A stretch of 64,000 nucleotides of DNA. Source: Plantactinospora sp. BC1 (GTDB taxonomy: Bacteria > Actinomycetota > Actinomycetes > Mycobacteriales > Micromonosporaceae). The notes beneath the pieces are model-generated. The model did no database searches and was not told where the DNA came from. It saw only the letters and a program-made list of their open reading frames with translations. The DNA lies in assembly GCF_003030345.1 (NCBI RefSeq), contig NZ_CP028158.1, forward strand, positions 4,836,001 through 4,900,000, written 5' to 3'. The first letter of the stretch is position 1. Every line of letters starts with the position of its first letter. This document shows positions 34,905-44,089 of this stretch, piece after piece. A program made the position numbers and the translations under genes.

Positions 34905-35915
34905 ATGAACGTGGGGATGGCAGGAGCAGGAACCCGGGCCACCGGGAGGAACGACGAGGGGACCGTGGGGAACGTGGAGAAGAAGATCGTGATGCGGACC
35001 GACGAGGTCGCCGAGGAGCGCGACCTGGTCGGCGTGTACCTGCACGAGATCTCCCGCACACCGCTGCTCGACGCCGCCGCCGAGGTCGACCTCTCCAAGG
35101 CCATCGAGGCTGGCCTCTACGCTGAGCACCTGATCGACGAGGAGAAGCTTCCGGAGGGCGTCAGCCGCGCGGAGCTGGAGCGGCTGGTGGTCGAGGGGGA
35201 GCGGGCGAAGGACCTCTTCATCCGGGCCAACCTCCGGCTGGTCGTCTCCATCGCCCGCCGGTACGTCCGCTCCGGGATGCCGATGCTGGACCTGATCCAG
35301 GAGGGCAACACCGGTCTGGTCCGGGCGGTCGAGAAGTTCGACTACGAGCGGGGATACAAGTTCTCGACGTACGCGACGTGGTGGATCCGGCAGGCGATCA
35401 GCCGGGCGATCGCCCAGCAGGAGCGCACCGTACGGCTGCCCGTGCACCTGGTCGAGGACGTCAACCGGATGCGCAACGTGGCTCGCCAGCTCACCCGTGA
35501 GCTGGGCACCGACCCGGAGCCGGAGCAGATCGCGGCGGCCCTGGGCGTACCGGTGGAGCGGGTGCACGAGCTGGTCCGCTGGTCGCAGGACACCGTCTCG
35601 CTGGACACCCCGGTCGGCGACGACGGGGACACCAACCTCGGTGACCTGGTCGCGGACAGCGACGCCCCGTCGCCGGAGGAGATCGTGCTCACCGGCCTGG
35701 AGCGGCAGCGCATCGAGGGTCTGTTGAACCACCTCGACGACCGGTCGGCCGGGATCATGCGGGCCCGGTACGGCCTGGAGGACGGTCGCGAGCACTCGCT
35801 GACCGAGGTCGCGTCCCGGTTCTCGCTCTCCCGGGAGCGGATCCGGCAGCTGGAGATCCAGGCGCTGGGCCGGCTGCGCGAGCTGGCCCGGGCCGAGGGG
35901 CTACAGGCGGCCTGA
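34905..35915 (+). CDS. RNA polymerase sigma factor, sigma-70 group 2 (SigB/HrdB-like)
   Basis: 336 aa from the ATG at 34905 (GGGGAGG at 34894-34900). Region 1.2 (DLVGVYLHEISRTPLL), region 2 (FIRANLRLVVSIARRY, DLIQEGNTGLVRAVEKFD, YATWWIRQAISRAI), region 3 and region 4.2 (SLTEVASRFSLSRERIRQLE) are all complete. The lack of the long N-terminal region of HrdB and the length near 330 fit a group 2, primary-like sigma factor used in stationary phase or stress. It is monocistronic, ended by a very strong hairpin. Confidence 0.93.
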   Translation: MNVGMAGAGTRATGRNDEGTVGNVEKKIVMRTDEVAEERDLVGVYLHEISRTPLLDAAAEVDLSKAIEAGLYAEHLIDEEKLPEGVSRAELERLVVEGERAKDLFIRANLRLVVSIARRYVRSGMPMLDLIQEGNTGLVRAVEKFDYERGYKFSTYATWWIRQAISRAIAQQERTVRLPVHLVEDVNRMRNVARQLTRELGTDPEPEQIAAALGVPVERVHELVRWSQDTVSLDTPVGDDGDTNLGDLVADSDAPSPEEIVLTGLERQRIEGLLNHLDDRSAGIMRARYGLEDGREHSLTEVASRFSLSRERIRQLEIQALGRLRELARAEGLQAA

Positions 35916-35936
35916 GCCAGCGCCACTTCGACACAC

Positions 35937-35978
35937 CGGCGAGCGGCCGGCGTCCCACGGGACGCCGGCCGCTCGCCG
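35937..35978 (+). terminator. Very strong hairpin terminator of the sigma factor gene
   Basis: A perfect 20-bp stem (35937-35956 with 35959-35978) encloses a 2-nt apex, 21 bp after the stop. It is the longest perfect stem in the window. Confidence 0.8.
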
Positions 35979-36139
35979 TATCCCAGGGCCGGACGTCGCC
36001 GGGTGCCTGCGGAGCGCGGTACCAACATCAACCATTAGGGTGACCGGCATCACGACAGTGAGTTCCGCTCGCGTCGGCAGGCGCGCCGTCCCCGACGGCC
36101 GGCACGCCCACCGCCGACGGAGGAATCGGGGAGGACTCC

Positions 36140-36994
36140 GTGCCGATCAGTCCGACCGCCCGGCGTCGCCGGCTCGGCATCGAGCTGCGCCGCCTGCGGG
36201 AACGGGAGCAGCTCACCCTTCTCCAGGTGGCACAGCGGATGAAGTGCTCCGATGCCAAGATCTCCCGGATCGAGGCGGGCAAGCACTCGACCCGGACCCG
36301 CGACGTCCTCGCGCTGCTCGACATCTACCGGGTGGCCGACGAACGGACCCGCGAGGTGCTGGCGACCCTGGCCAAGCAGTCGACCCAGCGCGGCTGGTGG
36401 GTCACCTACGGCGGGGCGATCCCGGACTGGTTCGAGGTGTACGTCGGGCTGGAGTCCGAGGCGACCGAGATCCGTACCGTGGAGACCCATCTGGTGCCCG
36501 GCCTGTTGCAGACCGAGGCGTACGCCACCGCGCTGATCCGGTCCACCCAGCCGCTCGCGCCGGCCGAGGAACTGACCCGTCAGGTCGAACTCCGACTGGC
36601 CCGGCAGCGGCGGCTGCACGAGCACGACCCGATGCGGCTGCGGGTGGTGCTCGGCGAGGCGGTACTGCGGTGCCGGGTCGGCGACGATGCGGTGATGCGC
36701 GACCAGCTCGGTCACCTGGCGGTGCTCGCCGAGCGGTCCCACGTCGAGTTGCGGGTGGTCCGGTTCAACAGTCCGGCGTACACCGCCTTCGGCCGGCCGT
36801 TCGCGATTCTCGGCTTTCCCGAGCCCACCGATCCGGGCCTCGTCTACACCGAACACCGGACCGGCGCGCTCTATATCGACGAGCCGGCCCAGATCGCCTC
36901 CTTCGCGCTTGCCTTCGACCACCTGGTTGCGGCAGCGTTGTCGCGGAAAGAATCGGCTCGGCTGCTCAGGGAGACGGCGGCCTTCTGGACGTGA
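36140..36994 (+). CDS. Scr1-type XRE regulator (HTH + DUF5753)
   Basis: 284 aa from the GTG at 36140 with GGGGAGG upstream. The N-terminal HTH (about 10-70, QLTLLQVAQRMKCSDAKISRIEAGKHS) is followed by the DUF5753 domain (YVGLESEATEIRTVETHLVPGLLQT, FAILGFPEP, FALAFDHLVAAALS). The family is common in many copies in Streptomyces and Micromonosporaceae and is paired with DUF397 proteins. The DUF397 gene follows after 16 bp, so this is the standard intact pair. Confidence 0.92.
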   Translation: MPISPTARRRRLGIELRRLREREQLTLLQVAQRMKCSDAKISRIEAGKHSTRTRDVLALLDIYRVADERTREVLATLAKQSTQRGWWVTYGGAIPDWFEVYVGLESEATEIRTVETHLVPGLLQTEAYATALIRSTQPLAPAEELTRQVELRLARQRRLHEHDPMRLRVVLGEAVLRCRVGDDAVMRDQLGHLAVLAERSHVELRVVRFNSPAYTAFGRPFAILGFPEPTDPGLVYTEHRTGALYIDEPAQIASFALAFDHLVAAALSRKESARLLRETAAFWT

Positions 36995-37010
36995 GGGAGG
37001 GCCGGACGGA

Positions 37011-37217
37011 ATGCGGCCGGAGGAAACTACGCTGAGCTGGCAAAAGAGCAGCCGATCTGGTGGCGAGGGCGGCAACTGCGTCGAGGTGGCCCGGCTCGCC
37101 AGCGGCGTCGCCGTACGTGACTCGAAGGACACGGAGGGCCCCGTGCTCCGGTTCGTGCCGACCGCCTGGGTGGCCTTCGTCACGGCCCTCGGCCCGGATG
37201 GCGGGGTCCCGGGCTGA
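37011..37217 (+). CDS. DUF397 domain protein
   Basis: 68 aa from the ATG at 37011. LSWQKSSRSGGEGGNCVEVA, GVAVRDSKDTEGPVLRF and AWVAFVTAL are the DUF397 signature. It follows the Scr1-type regulator on the same strand, so the two form an operon. In such pairs the small protein is thought to modulate the regulator. Confidence 0.9.
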   Translation: MRPEETTLSWQKSSRSGGEGGNCVEVARLASGVAVRDSKDTEGPVLRFVPTAWVAFVTALGPDGGVPG

Positions 37218-37270
37218 CCCGCTGGCGGCTCCCCGAACGGGCCGATCCCCGGGCGGTCCGCCGCGCCGGG

Positions 37271-38386
37271 TCAGACCAGCGCGGGCACCAGGACGCCGGC
37301 CAGCAGTGCCGCCAGGACGGCGGTCAGCAGCAGCAGGCTCCGGGGGTTGCCGAAGTTGAAGGTCCAGCCGATGCCGATCCGCTTCTGCACCAGGATCGCC
37401 GGGTCGTCGCGGTTGACGTAGCAGAGGCCGGCGAGCCGCCAGTACCGGTCGTCGTCGGCGTGCGCGGTGTCGGGGCGTTCGGCCGCCGGGGCGGCGACGG
37501 TGGAGATCCGGCTGCCGCCCTGGCCGGCGCGTAGCGCCACGACCACCAGGTAGACCGTGCCGAGCAGCGTGCAGAGCACCATCGCGGCGGTGGCCAGCGG
37601 GCCGGGTGCCCGCCCCTGCCACATCGGCAGGAAGGCGAAGAGCACGGTGAGGTTCCCACAGGCGGCGAGCACCAGCAGGGCCCGGGAGATGCGCCGGAGG
37701 AAGAGCCGGTGCTGGGTGGCCGAGCGCTTCGGCGCGGAGGGATCCAGATCGGCCCGGCTCCGGTAGGACCAGGCGAGCAGGCCGACCAGCAGGACCGTGG
37801 TGGCCAGTTCGAGTATCACCGGTACTGCGACCACCCAGGGCGACTTCGTCTGCCAGGCGACCACTGTGGAGCCGTTGGTGCGCATCGGCACCCGATCCGG
37901 CATCTCGGGATAGCTGGCGATTCCGGCGGCGAGCGTGATCAGCGGGACGAGCAGCGCGGGGAGTACCCACGGCCAGGGCAGCCGTTCGGGTCCGGTCCGC
38001 AGCGAGGTGTCCACCGCCACCCGCTGGCTGACGCCGCTGTACCAGCCGTCCTCGGCCTTCACCCGCTGGATCGCCTGGCGGGCCCGCAGGTAGCAGAGCC
38101 CGACCAGCAGCATCAGTGCCACCATCGGCACCAGGCCGACCAGCGCCACGGTCTCCTCGTCGCCGTCCACGGTCAGCATCAGCGGGATTCCGGCGAGCAG
38201 CCCGAGAAGTCCACCGACGGCGACCCTGCTCCGGAAGCTGCGGATCTGACCGGCGATGGCGGCGTCACCGGCCCGCTGGGCGGGCACCCGTACGCCGAAC
38301 GGCAGCGTCGGTTGCTGGACCGCGGGCATGATCCAGGCGGAACCGGCGATCGTGAACAGCGCCACGCTGATCCAGGCGACAGTCAT
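37271..38386 (-). CDS. DUF1648/DUF5808 membrane protein
   Basis: 371 aa from the ATG at 38386 (GGAGG upstream). About eight hydrophobic segments. The loop SYPEMPDRVPMRTNGS matches DUF1648, and the C-terminal YWRLAGLCYVNRDDPAILVQ plus KRIGIGWTFNFGNP matches DUF5808. Such proteins are usually encoded beside YtrA-type GntR regulators in Gram-positive bacteria. The start overlaps the GntR stop (ATGA), so the two are co-translated. Function unknown. Confidence 0.88.
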   Translation of the reverse strand: MTVAWISVALFTIAGSAWIMPAVQQPTLPFGVRVPAQRAGDAAIAGQIRSFRSRVAVGGLLGLLAGIPLMLTVDGDEETVALVGLVPMVALMLLVGLCYLRARQAIQRVKAEDGWYSGVSQRVAVDTSLRTGPERLPWPWVLPALLVPLITLAAGIASYPEMPDRVPMRTNGSTVVAWQTKSPWVVAVPVILELATTVLLVGLLAWSYRSRADLDPSAPKRSATQHRLFLRRISRALLVLAACGNLTVLFAFLPMWQGRAPGPLATAAMVLCTLLGTVYLVVVALRAGQGGSRISTVAAPAAERPDTAHADDDRYWRLAGLCYVNRDDPAILVQKRIGIGWTFNFGNPRSLLLLTAVLAALLAGVLVPALV

Positions 38387-38784
38387 CGCGACTCCTCCTG
38401 TCCCTCGTCGAACGTGGTCAGCACCGTGCGGCAGATCTCCAGCACCTCTTCCCGGGTCAGGCCGTGCGCGGTCGCCTCGGCCAGCAGCGTGGTGGCCCGG
38501 CCGGTCCAGTCGGCGACGAACTCCGGTGCCGGTGGACCGGAGTGCGCGTCCCGGAGCACCACCGCGCCCGACTTCCGGTTGATCCGCAGCAGGCGCTGCT
38601 GGCGCAGCAGGTCGTAGCCCTTGTTGACGGTGTGGAAGTTGATGCCGAAGTCGGTGGCCAGGGCACGGGTGGAGGGGAGCGGGCTGCCCTCCCGGAGGGC
38701 GCCGCTGGCGATCGCCTCGACCACCCGGTCGCGGAGCTGCTGGTAGATCGGGACCTCGCTGTTCGGGTCCACCTCGATTATCAC
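38383..38784 (-). CDS. GntR-family regulator, YtrA subfamily
   Basis: 133 aa from the GTG at 38784. VPIYQQLRDRVVEAIASGAL, LPSTRALATDFGINFHTVNKGYDLL is the GntR winged helix; the C-terminal part is only about 50 residues, the short effector tail of the YtrA group. YtrA-type regulators control ABC transporter operons. An ABC operon lies divergently, and matching palindromes lie in both promoters. Confidence 0.9.
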   Translation of the reverse strand: MIIEVDPNSEVPIYQQLRDRVVEAIASGALREGSPLPSTRALATDFGINFHTVNKGYDLLRQQRLLRINRKSGAVVLRDAHSGPPAPEFVADWTGRATTLLAEATAHGLTREEVLEICRTVLTTFDEGQEESR

Positions 38785-38799
38785 GCCGGCCACCCTCCC

Positions 38800-38820
38800 T
38801 GTTCCACAAGTTATAGAACA
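38800..38820. promoter_or_regulatory. YtrA-type operator, GntR side
   Basis: TGTTC-N11-GAACA with the right half ACAAGTTATAGAACA. It overlaps the GntR gene's -10 box. A second similar site lies at 38916-38936. Confidence 0.65.
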
Positions 38821-38839
38821 GCTCGGGTACCCGTGACAA
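38810..38839 (-). promoter_or_regulatory. Promoter of the GntR-DUF1648 operon
   Basis: Read on the minus strand: TTGTCA (38839-38834), 18-bp spacer, TATAAC (38815-38810). Confidence 0.6.
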
Positions 38840-38907
38840 GCCCGCCGCCCCCCGATCGTGGTGAGCCTGCGCACCCTGCGACGTCCGACTGCCGCTCGCC
38901 TTCCGCT

Positions 38908-38935
38908 TTGACATCTGCTATACAACTAATAGAAC
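38908..38935 (+). promoter_or_regulatory. Promoter of the divergent ABC operon
   Basis: TTGACA (38908-38913), 16-bp spacer, TAGAAC (38930-38935), overlapping the second operator. Confidence 0.5.
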
Positions 38936-38936
38936 A
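38916..38936. promoter_or_regulatory. YtrA-type operator, ABC side
   Basis: The 21-bp site begins TGCTATACAACT and ends AATAGAACA. It matches the GntR-side operator at most right-half positions (ACAA-T-ATAGAACA), so one repressor probably controls both directions. Confidence 0.65.
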
Positions 38937-38987
38937 GATGCCGCTCAGGTTCAGAGGCGGTCGACGAGGAACGCGGGGTGGAAACCG

Positions 38988-39364
38988 ATGGCGACGATGA
39001 GGATCTCCGGCGACGCACTGGCCTTCGAGTTCGAGGGACTGGAACGACTCTGGCTCGGTCGACGGGCCCTGACCGTGCCACTGCGCTCCGTACGGCAGGT
39101 GGCGTACGTCGAGCGGCCGCTGCGGCTCGCCTCCGGTGCCCGCCGGGGGCTGGTGGTCACCGGCATCGCCAAGATGGGGGTGTGGGGGATCTTCGGCGGC
39201 CCGCGTCAGCTGGTCTACGCCCGCCACGGCATGCCGGGCCTGCACCTGCGACTCGACCGCAGCATGGTGCCGGGGGCCTTCGACGAGGTGGTCTTCGCCA
39301 CCCCGGATGCGGCCCGACTCGTCGCCGCCGTCCAGCGGCGCGTCGCCGACACCGGGGACCGGGC

Positions 39365-39368
<4 letters not shown>
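38988..39368 (+). CDS. Small hypothetical protein of the ABC operon
   Basis: 126 aa, ATG with GGTGGAAA upstream (an ATG three codons on is also possible). The sequence is strand-rich (LAFEFEGLERLWLGRRALTVPLRSVRQVAYV, GLVVTGIAKMGVWGIFGGPRQLVYAR) and resembles PH-like domains seen in Gram-positive regulators; this is inference from pattern only. Its stop overlaps the ABC ATPase start by 4 nt (ATGA). Confidence 0.8.
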
Positions 39369-40134
<766 letters not shown>

Positions 40135-40138
<4 letters not shown>

Positions 40139-40932
40139 ACCGCCTGATCCGGGCCGAGTTCCGGCGGCTGCTGGCCAGCCGGCTCTGGCTGGTGGCGCTC
40201 GCGATCGCCGTACTCTGCGGCGCCGGGCTGATCGGTCTGCTGACCCTGCTCGGGCCGGAGAACTTCGACCCGCCGATGCCGGGACTCGACACCGAGACGG
40301 GGGTACGGGCCGTCCTCGGCATGGTCGGCTACACCATGTTCATCCCGGCGGTGCTGGGCACGCTCGCGGTCAGCGCGGAGTACCGGCACCGGACCGTCGA
40401 CTTCACCTTCCTCTTCGCGCCCCGGCGCTGGCAGGTGCTGGTGTCGAAGCTGGTCGCGTACGGCGTCGCCGGGCTGGCGTACGGCCTGGTGCTCACCGGC
40501 TCCGGCGCGGCGGTCCTCTTCGCCGGGGCGGCGGCCCGGGACGTCACCCCGGGACTGGGCACCGGGTCGATCCTGGAGCTGTTCGCCCGGCTGGCCGTCT
40601 CGATGGCCGTGTACACGCTGCTGGGCGTCGGGATCGGGGCGCTGGTCGGCAACCAGGTGGCGGCCCTCGGCGTGGTGGTCGGCTACTTCTACCTGCTCGA
40701 ACCCCTGCTCGCGATCGTCCCCGGCGTGAGCCAGCTCTATCCGTACCTGCCGGCCGGGGCGACCGCCTCGCTCACCGGGTTCAGCTATGTCGTCGACGCG
40801 GCCGCCGAGGAGCTCGGCACCACACCGGTCCAGCTCGTGTCACCGCTCGGCGGCGGGCTGCTGCTGCTGGGCTACGCGGCGGTGGCGGCGGTGCTCGCGG
40901 TCGCCGTACCCATGCGGCGGGACGTCACCTGA
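40135..40932 (+). CDS. ABC transporter permease (ABC-2 type)
   Basis: 265 aa with about six hydrophobic segments: LWLVALAIAVLCGAGLIGLLTL near the N-terminus and VAAVLAVAVPM at the end. It follows the ATPase with an ATGA overlap. Together they form an ABC-2 exporter controlled by the YtrA-like regulator; such systems often respond to cell-wall-active compounds (family knowledge; the ligand here is unknown). Confidence 0.9.
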
Positions 40933-40985
40933 GCGGTGCCGGACGCCGGCACGCGGACTCGGCGACCGGTGCGGCTCGGCGGGGC

Positions 40986-41663
40986 TCAGCCGTCGAAGCG
41001 GGCGATCAGGTCGCCGATCCGTGCCGTCGGCTGGGCGTCGCAGAGCTGGTCGACGGCGGTCATCACCAGCGGACTGTCCACTCCGGAGATGCCCTTGGCC
41101 AGCCCGATCTGCCGGATCGCCGCGACCCGCTCCTCCGGCGGGGCCTGCTGGTATTCCTCGCAGCTGGAGTCGGCGGTCAGCCCGCCGGCCTCGCTGAGCC
41201 CGCCGAGCACCGCGCGGACCACCAGGCCGCCCACCGCCAGCAGCAGCACGACCGCGCCGAGGGCGACCCAGGGACCGTACCGGCGGGGCCGTCGACCGCC
41301 GCCCGATCCGGGTACGGCCCCGACCGGCTCCCGGGGCTCCGCCGGGGTGGCCGGCCGGTCCGCCACGACCGGTGCAGCGGCCGCCGCCGGCAGGGCTCCG
41401 ACGGCGGCGGCCAGCTCGGCCGCGTACCCTGGATCCTCGGTCGCCGCGGTGCGCAGCAGGCGCTTGACCAGCGAGTTGTTCCGGGGCTCCCGGACCAGGT
41501 CGGCCAGCGCCTCGGCCTCGCCGAGGGCGCGCAGGCGCGCCGCCACCAGCTCGTAGAGTGGCCCGGCCGGCCCCGGCCCACCGGCCGAGGCGGCCTCCGG
41601 CAGGTGCGGGGCGAGGCGGTCGAGCACCACAGCGGCGAGCTTGCCGGCCTCCGACGGAGTCAT
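40986..41663 (-). CDS. Hypothetical single-pass membrane protein
   Basis: 225 aa. An N-terminal helical domain (residues ~1-95; TPSEAGKLAAVVLDRLAPHL, EAEALADLVREPRN) with a Pro/Ala-rich linker, one membrane helix (WVALGAVVLLLAVGGLVVRAVL, ~130-150) and an extracytoplasmic C-terminal domain containing two Cys (SSCEEYQQ and DQLCDAQP) that could form a disulphide. Unknown function. It is convergent with the ABC permease gene. Confidence 0.75.
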   Translation of the reverse strand: MTPSEAGKLAAVVLDRLAPHLPEAASAGGPGPAGPLYELVAARLRALGEAEALADLVREPRNNSLVKRLLRTAATEDPGYAAELAAAVGALPAAAAAPVVADRPATPAEPREPVGAVPGSGGGRRPRRYGPWVALGAVVLLLAVGGLVVRAVLGGLSEAGGLTADSSCEEYQQAPPEERVAAIRQIGLAKGISGVDSPLVMTAVDQLCDAQPTARIGDLIARFDG

Positions 41664-41801
41664 CCCGGCAGGTTAGCGCCCGGCCGGCCCCGGCGCCGGC
41701 TCGGGCACCGCGTCGAGCCGGACCGGTCGGGGCGAGCCCGGTCGGCACGTGGTCGAACGGTTCTCGCACCTCGCCTTCACGAAAACCGCACAGACGCCTC
41801 C

Positions 41802-41807
41802 TAGTCT
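41802..41807 (+). promoter_or_regulatory. Probable -10 box for a leaderless alr mRNA
   Basis: TAGTCT at 41802-41807 lies 8 nt before the alr GTG, which has no Shine-Dalgarno. No good -35 box is visible. Confidence 0.4.
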
Positions 41808-41815
41808 CACGCAAC

Positions 41816-42994
41816 GTGATCAAACTCGGCGGAGCAGGTGGCCTGACACCCCTCGCGGAGGCGGTGGTCGACCTCGACGCGATCGCGCACAACACCCGTA
41901 CCCTGGCCGGCCGGACCGGCGCGGAGCTGCTCGCCGTGGTCAAGGCGGACGGGTTCGGACACGGTGCCCTGCCGGTGGCCCGGACCGTGCTGGCGGCCGG
42001 CGCGCGGTGGCTGGGCGTGACCTCCCGGGCCGAGGCGCTCACCCTGCGGGCCGGCCGCGTCGACGCGCCGGTGCTCTGCTGGCTGCACGCCGAGGACGAG
42101 GATTTCGCCCCGGTCGTCGCGGCCCGGATCGACCTGTCGGTCGCCTCCGTGCCGCACCTGCGGGGGATCGCCGCCGGTGCGGCCCGGGCCGGCGTACGGG
42201 CCGAGGTGCACCTCAAGGTCGACACCGGACTCTCCCGCAACGGCGCCACCGAGGGCGAGTGGCCCGAGCTGGTACGCCTGGCGCGCGGCTTCGAGGCCGT
42301 CGGGCGGATCCGGGTACGCGGGGTCTGGTCCCATCTGGCCGGCGGGGAGTTGCCGGCCGACGCGCGGGACAGGACGCAGCTCCGGCGGTTCGGCCGGGCA
42401 CTGGCGCTGGCCCGGTCAGCCGGGCTCGCGCCCGACCTGGTGCACCTGGCCAACTCGGCCGCCCTGGTCGGTCGCCCGGAGACGCACTTCGACCTGGTCC
42501 GGGCCGGCATCGCCGTCTACGGCGTGGAGCCGCTGCCGGGACTGCCCGCCGGACTGCGCCCGGCGCTGACCCTGCGCTCCCGGGTCATCCTCACCAAGCG
42601 GGTCGCGGCGGGCACCGGCATCTCCTACGGGCACGACCACGTCACCGCCGTGCCGACCACCCTGGCGCTGGTGCCGGTCGGCTACGCGGACGGGATCCCC
42701 CGGGCCGCCGCCGGGGCGGCCGAGGTCTGGATCCAGGGCCGCCGGTGCCGGATCGCCGGCCGGGTGACCATGGACCAGATCGTCGTCGACGTCGGTGACC
42801 TGCCGGTGCGTACCGGCGACGAGGTGCTGCTCCTCGGTCCCGGTGACCGGGGCGAGCCGACGGTCGTCGACTGGGCCGGTTGGGCCGGTACCAACCCGCA
42901 CGAGATCTTCACCGGCATCGGATCCCGGGTCGGCCGGCGCTACCTGCCGGTGCGGGCCGGACTGGGCAGCGGACGGGAGCGGGTCAGTGTCTGA
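41816..42994 (+). CDS. alr: Alanine racemase
   Basis: 392 aa. VVKADGFGHG carries the PLP lysine (the usual motif is VVKADAYGHG) and TGISYGHDH carries the catalytic Tyr. Other family motifs: HLKVDTGLSRNGA, SNSAALVG-like ANSAALVG and VTMDQIVVDVG. It makes D-alanine for peptidoglycan. The GTG start lacks a ribosome site and seems leaderless. The stop overlaps the ddl start by 8 nt, so the two enzymes of the D-Ala-D-Ala branch are co-translated. Confidence 0.95.
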   Translation: MIKLGGAGGLTPLAEAVVDLDAIAHNTRTLAGRTGAELLAVVKADGFGHGALPVARTVLAAGARWLGVTSRAEALTLRAGRVDAPVLCWLHAEDEDFAPVVAARIDLSVASVPHLRGIAAGAARAGVRAEVHLKVDTGLSRNGATEGEWPELVRLARGFEAVGRIRVRGVWSHLAGGELPADARDRTQLRRFGRALALARSAGLAPDLVHLANSAALVGRPETHFDLVRAGIAVYGVEPLPGLPAGLRPALTLRSRVILTKRVAAGTGISYGHDHVTAVPTTLALVPVGYADGIPRAAAGAAEVWIQGRRCRIAGRVTMDQIVVDVGDLPVRTGDEVLLLGPGDRGEPTVVDWAGWAGTNPHEIFTGIGSRVGRRYLPVRAGLGSGRERVSV

Positions 42995-44021
42995 GTCACC
43001 CCTCAGTGTCGCGGTGTCACCCCTCGGGGTCGCGGTGTCACCGATCAGGGTCGCGGTGCTCTCCGGCGGGCGCAGCGGCGAGCACCGGATCTCCCGGCGG
43101 TCGGCGGCGAGCGTGCTGGCGAACCTGGACCGGGCGCGCTACCGGCCGGAACCGGTGTTGATCACCCGTACCGGGCAGTGGGTCTTCGGCACCGGGACCC
43201 CGGTCACCGTCTTCGAGGCGATCGAGCGGCTGCGTACGACCGACGTGATCTTTCCGACCCTGCACGGCCCGTACGGCGAGGACGGCACCCTCCAGGCGGT
43301 GCTGGAACTGACCGGCGTGCCGTACGTCGGCAACGGCGTGCTGGCCAGCGCCGCCGGGATGGACAAGGAGTTCACCAAGAAGCTGCTCGCCGCGGAGGGG
43401 ATCCCGGTCGCCGACGCGGTGGTGTCCAAGCCCACCGATCCGGAGTGCGTGCCGCCGCAGGCGGAGTTGCGCCGGCTCGGCCTGCCGGTCTTCGTCAAGC
43501 CCGCCCGGGCCGGCTCCAGCCTCGGGGTGACCCGGGTGACCGACTGGACCGAACTGCCGGCCGCGCTGGAGTGGGCCCGGTCGAGCGACCCGAAGGTGCT
43601 CGTCGAGGCGGCGGTCCCCGGTCGCGAGATCGACCTGGCGGTGCTCGAACGTCCGGACGGCCGGCTGGAGGTCGGTCCGCCGCTGGAGATCCGGGTCACC
43701 GGGGAGCGGCCCTTCTTCGACTACGACGCCAAGTACGACGACCCGGAGACGGTCTTCGAGGTCCCGGCCCGGCTGGACGGGGCGGTGACGGCCGAACTCT
43801 CCGACCTCGCGGTGCGGGCGTTCCGGGCGCTCGGCTGCGCCGGGCTGGCCCGGATCGACTTCTTCCTCCGCGACGGCGTGCACCCGGTGCTGAACGAGGT
43901 CAACACCTTCCCCGGCTTCACCCCGGTGTCGCAGTACCCCCGGATCTGGCAGGTCGCCGGGATGGACTATCCGGAGCTGCTGGACGTACTGGTCGACAAC
44001 GCGCTCGCGCGCCGGAGGTGA
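42987..44021 (+). CDS. ddl: D-alanine--D-alanine ligase
   Basis: 344 aa from the GTG at 42987 (GGGAG eight nt upstream). The ATP-grasp fold is complete: LSGGRSGEHRIS, PTLHGPYGEDGTLQ, FVKPARAGSSLGVTRV, FFDYDAKY (the omega-loop Lys-Tyr of D-Ala ligases rather than the Lys-Phe of D-lactate ligases) and NEVNTFPGFT. The N-terminus is odd: SPLSVAV, SPLGVAV and SPIRVAV are three tandem copies of a 7-residue unit, the last being the true first beta-strand. It is coupled to alr. Confidence 0.95.
   Translation: MSESPLSVAVSPLGVAVSPIRVAVLSGGRSGEHRISRRSAASVLANLDRARYRPEPVLITRTGQWVFGTGTPVTVFEAIERLRTTDVIFPTLHGPYGEDGTLQAVLELTGVPYVGNGVLASAAGMDKEFTKKLLAAEGIPVADAVVSKPTDPECVPPQAELRRLGLPVFVKPARAGSSLGVTRVTDWTELPAALEWARSSDPKVLVEAAVPGREIDLAVLERPDGRLEVGPPLEIRVTGERPFFDYDAKYDDPETVFEVPARLDGAVTAELSDLAVRAFRALGCAGLARIDFFLRDGVHPVLNEVNTFPGFTPVSQYPRIWQVAGMDYPELLDVLVDNALARRR
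42996..43058 (+). repeat. 21-bp tandem triplication at the ddl start
   Basis: Three in-frame 21-bp copies starting TCACC at 42999, 43020 and 43041 encode the unit S-P-(L/I)-x-V-A-V. The first two copies differ at only two positions. Confidence 0.8.
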
Positions 44022-44038
44022 CCCCTCCGGCGCGCGAG
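44004..44038 (+). terminator. Terminator of alr-ddl
   Basis: CTCGCGCGCCGGAGG (44004-44018) pairs perfectly over 15 bp with 44024-44038. The ddl stop codon lies in the loop. Confidence 0.75.
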
Positions 44039-44089
44039 CAACACCGAGCTGAACCGAGCTGGGCTGAACTGAGCTGAGCTGCGGCTGGG

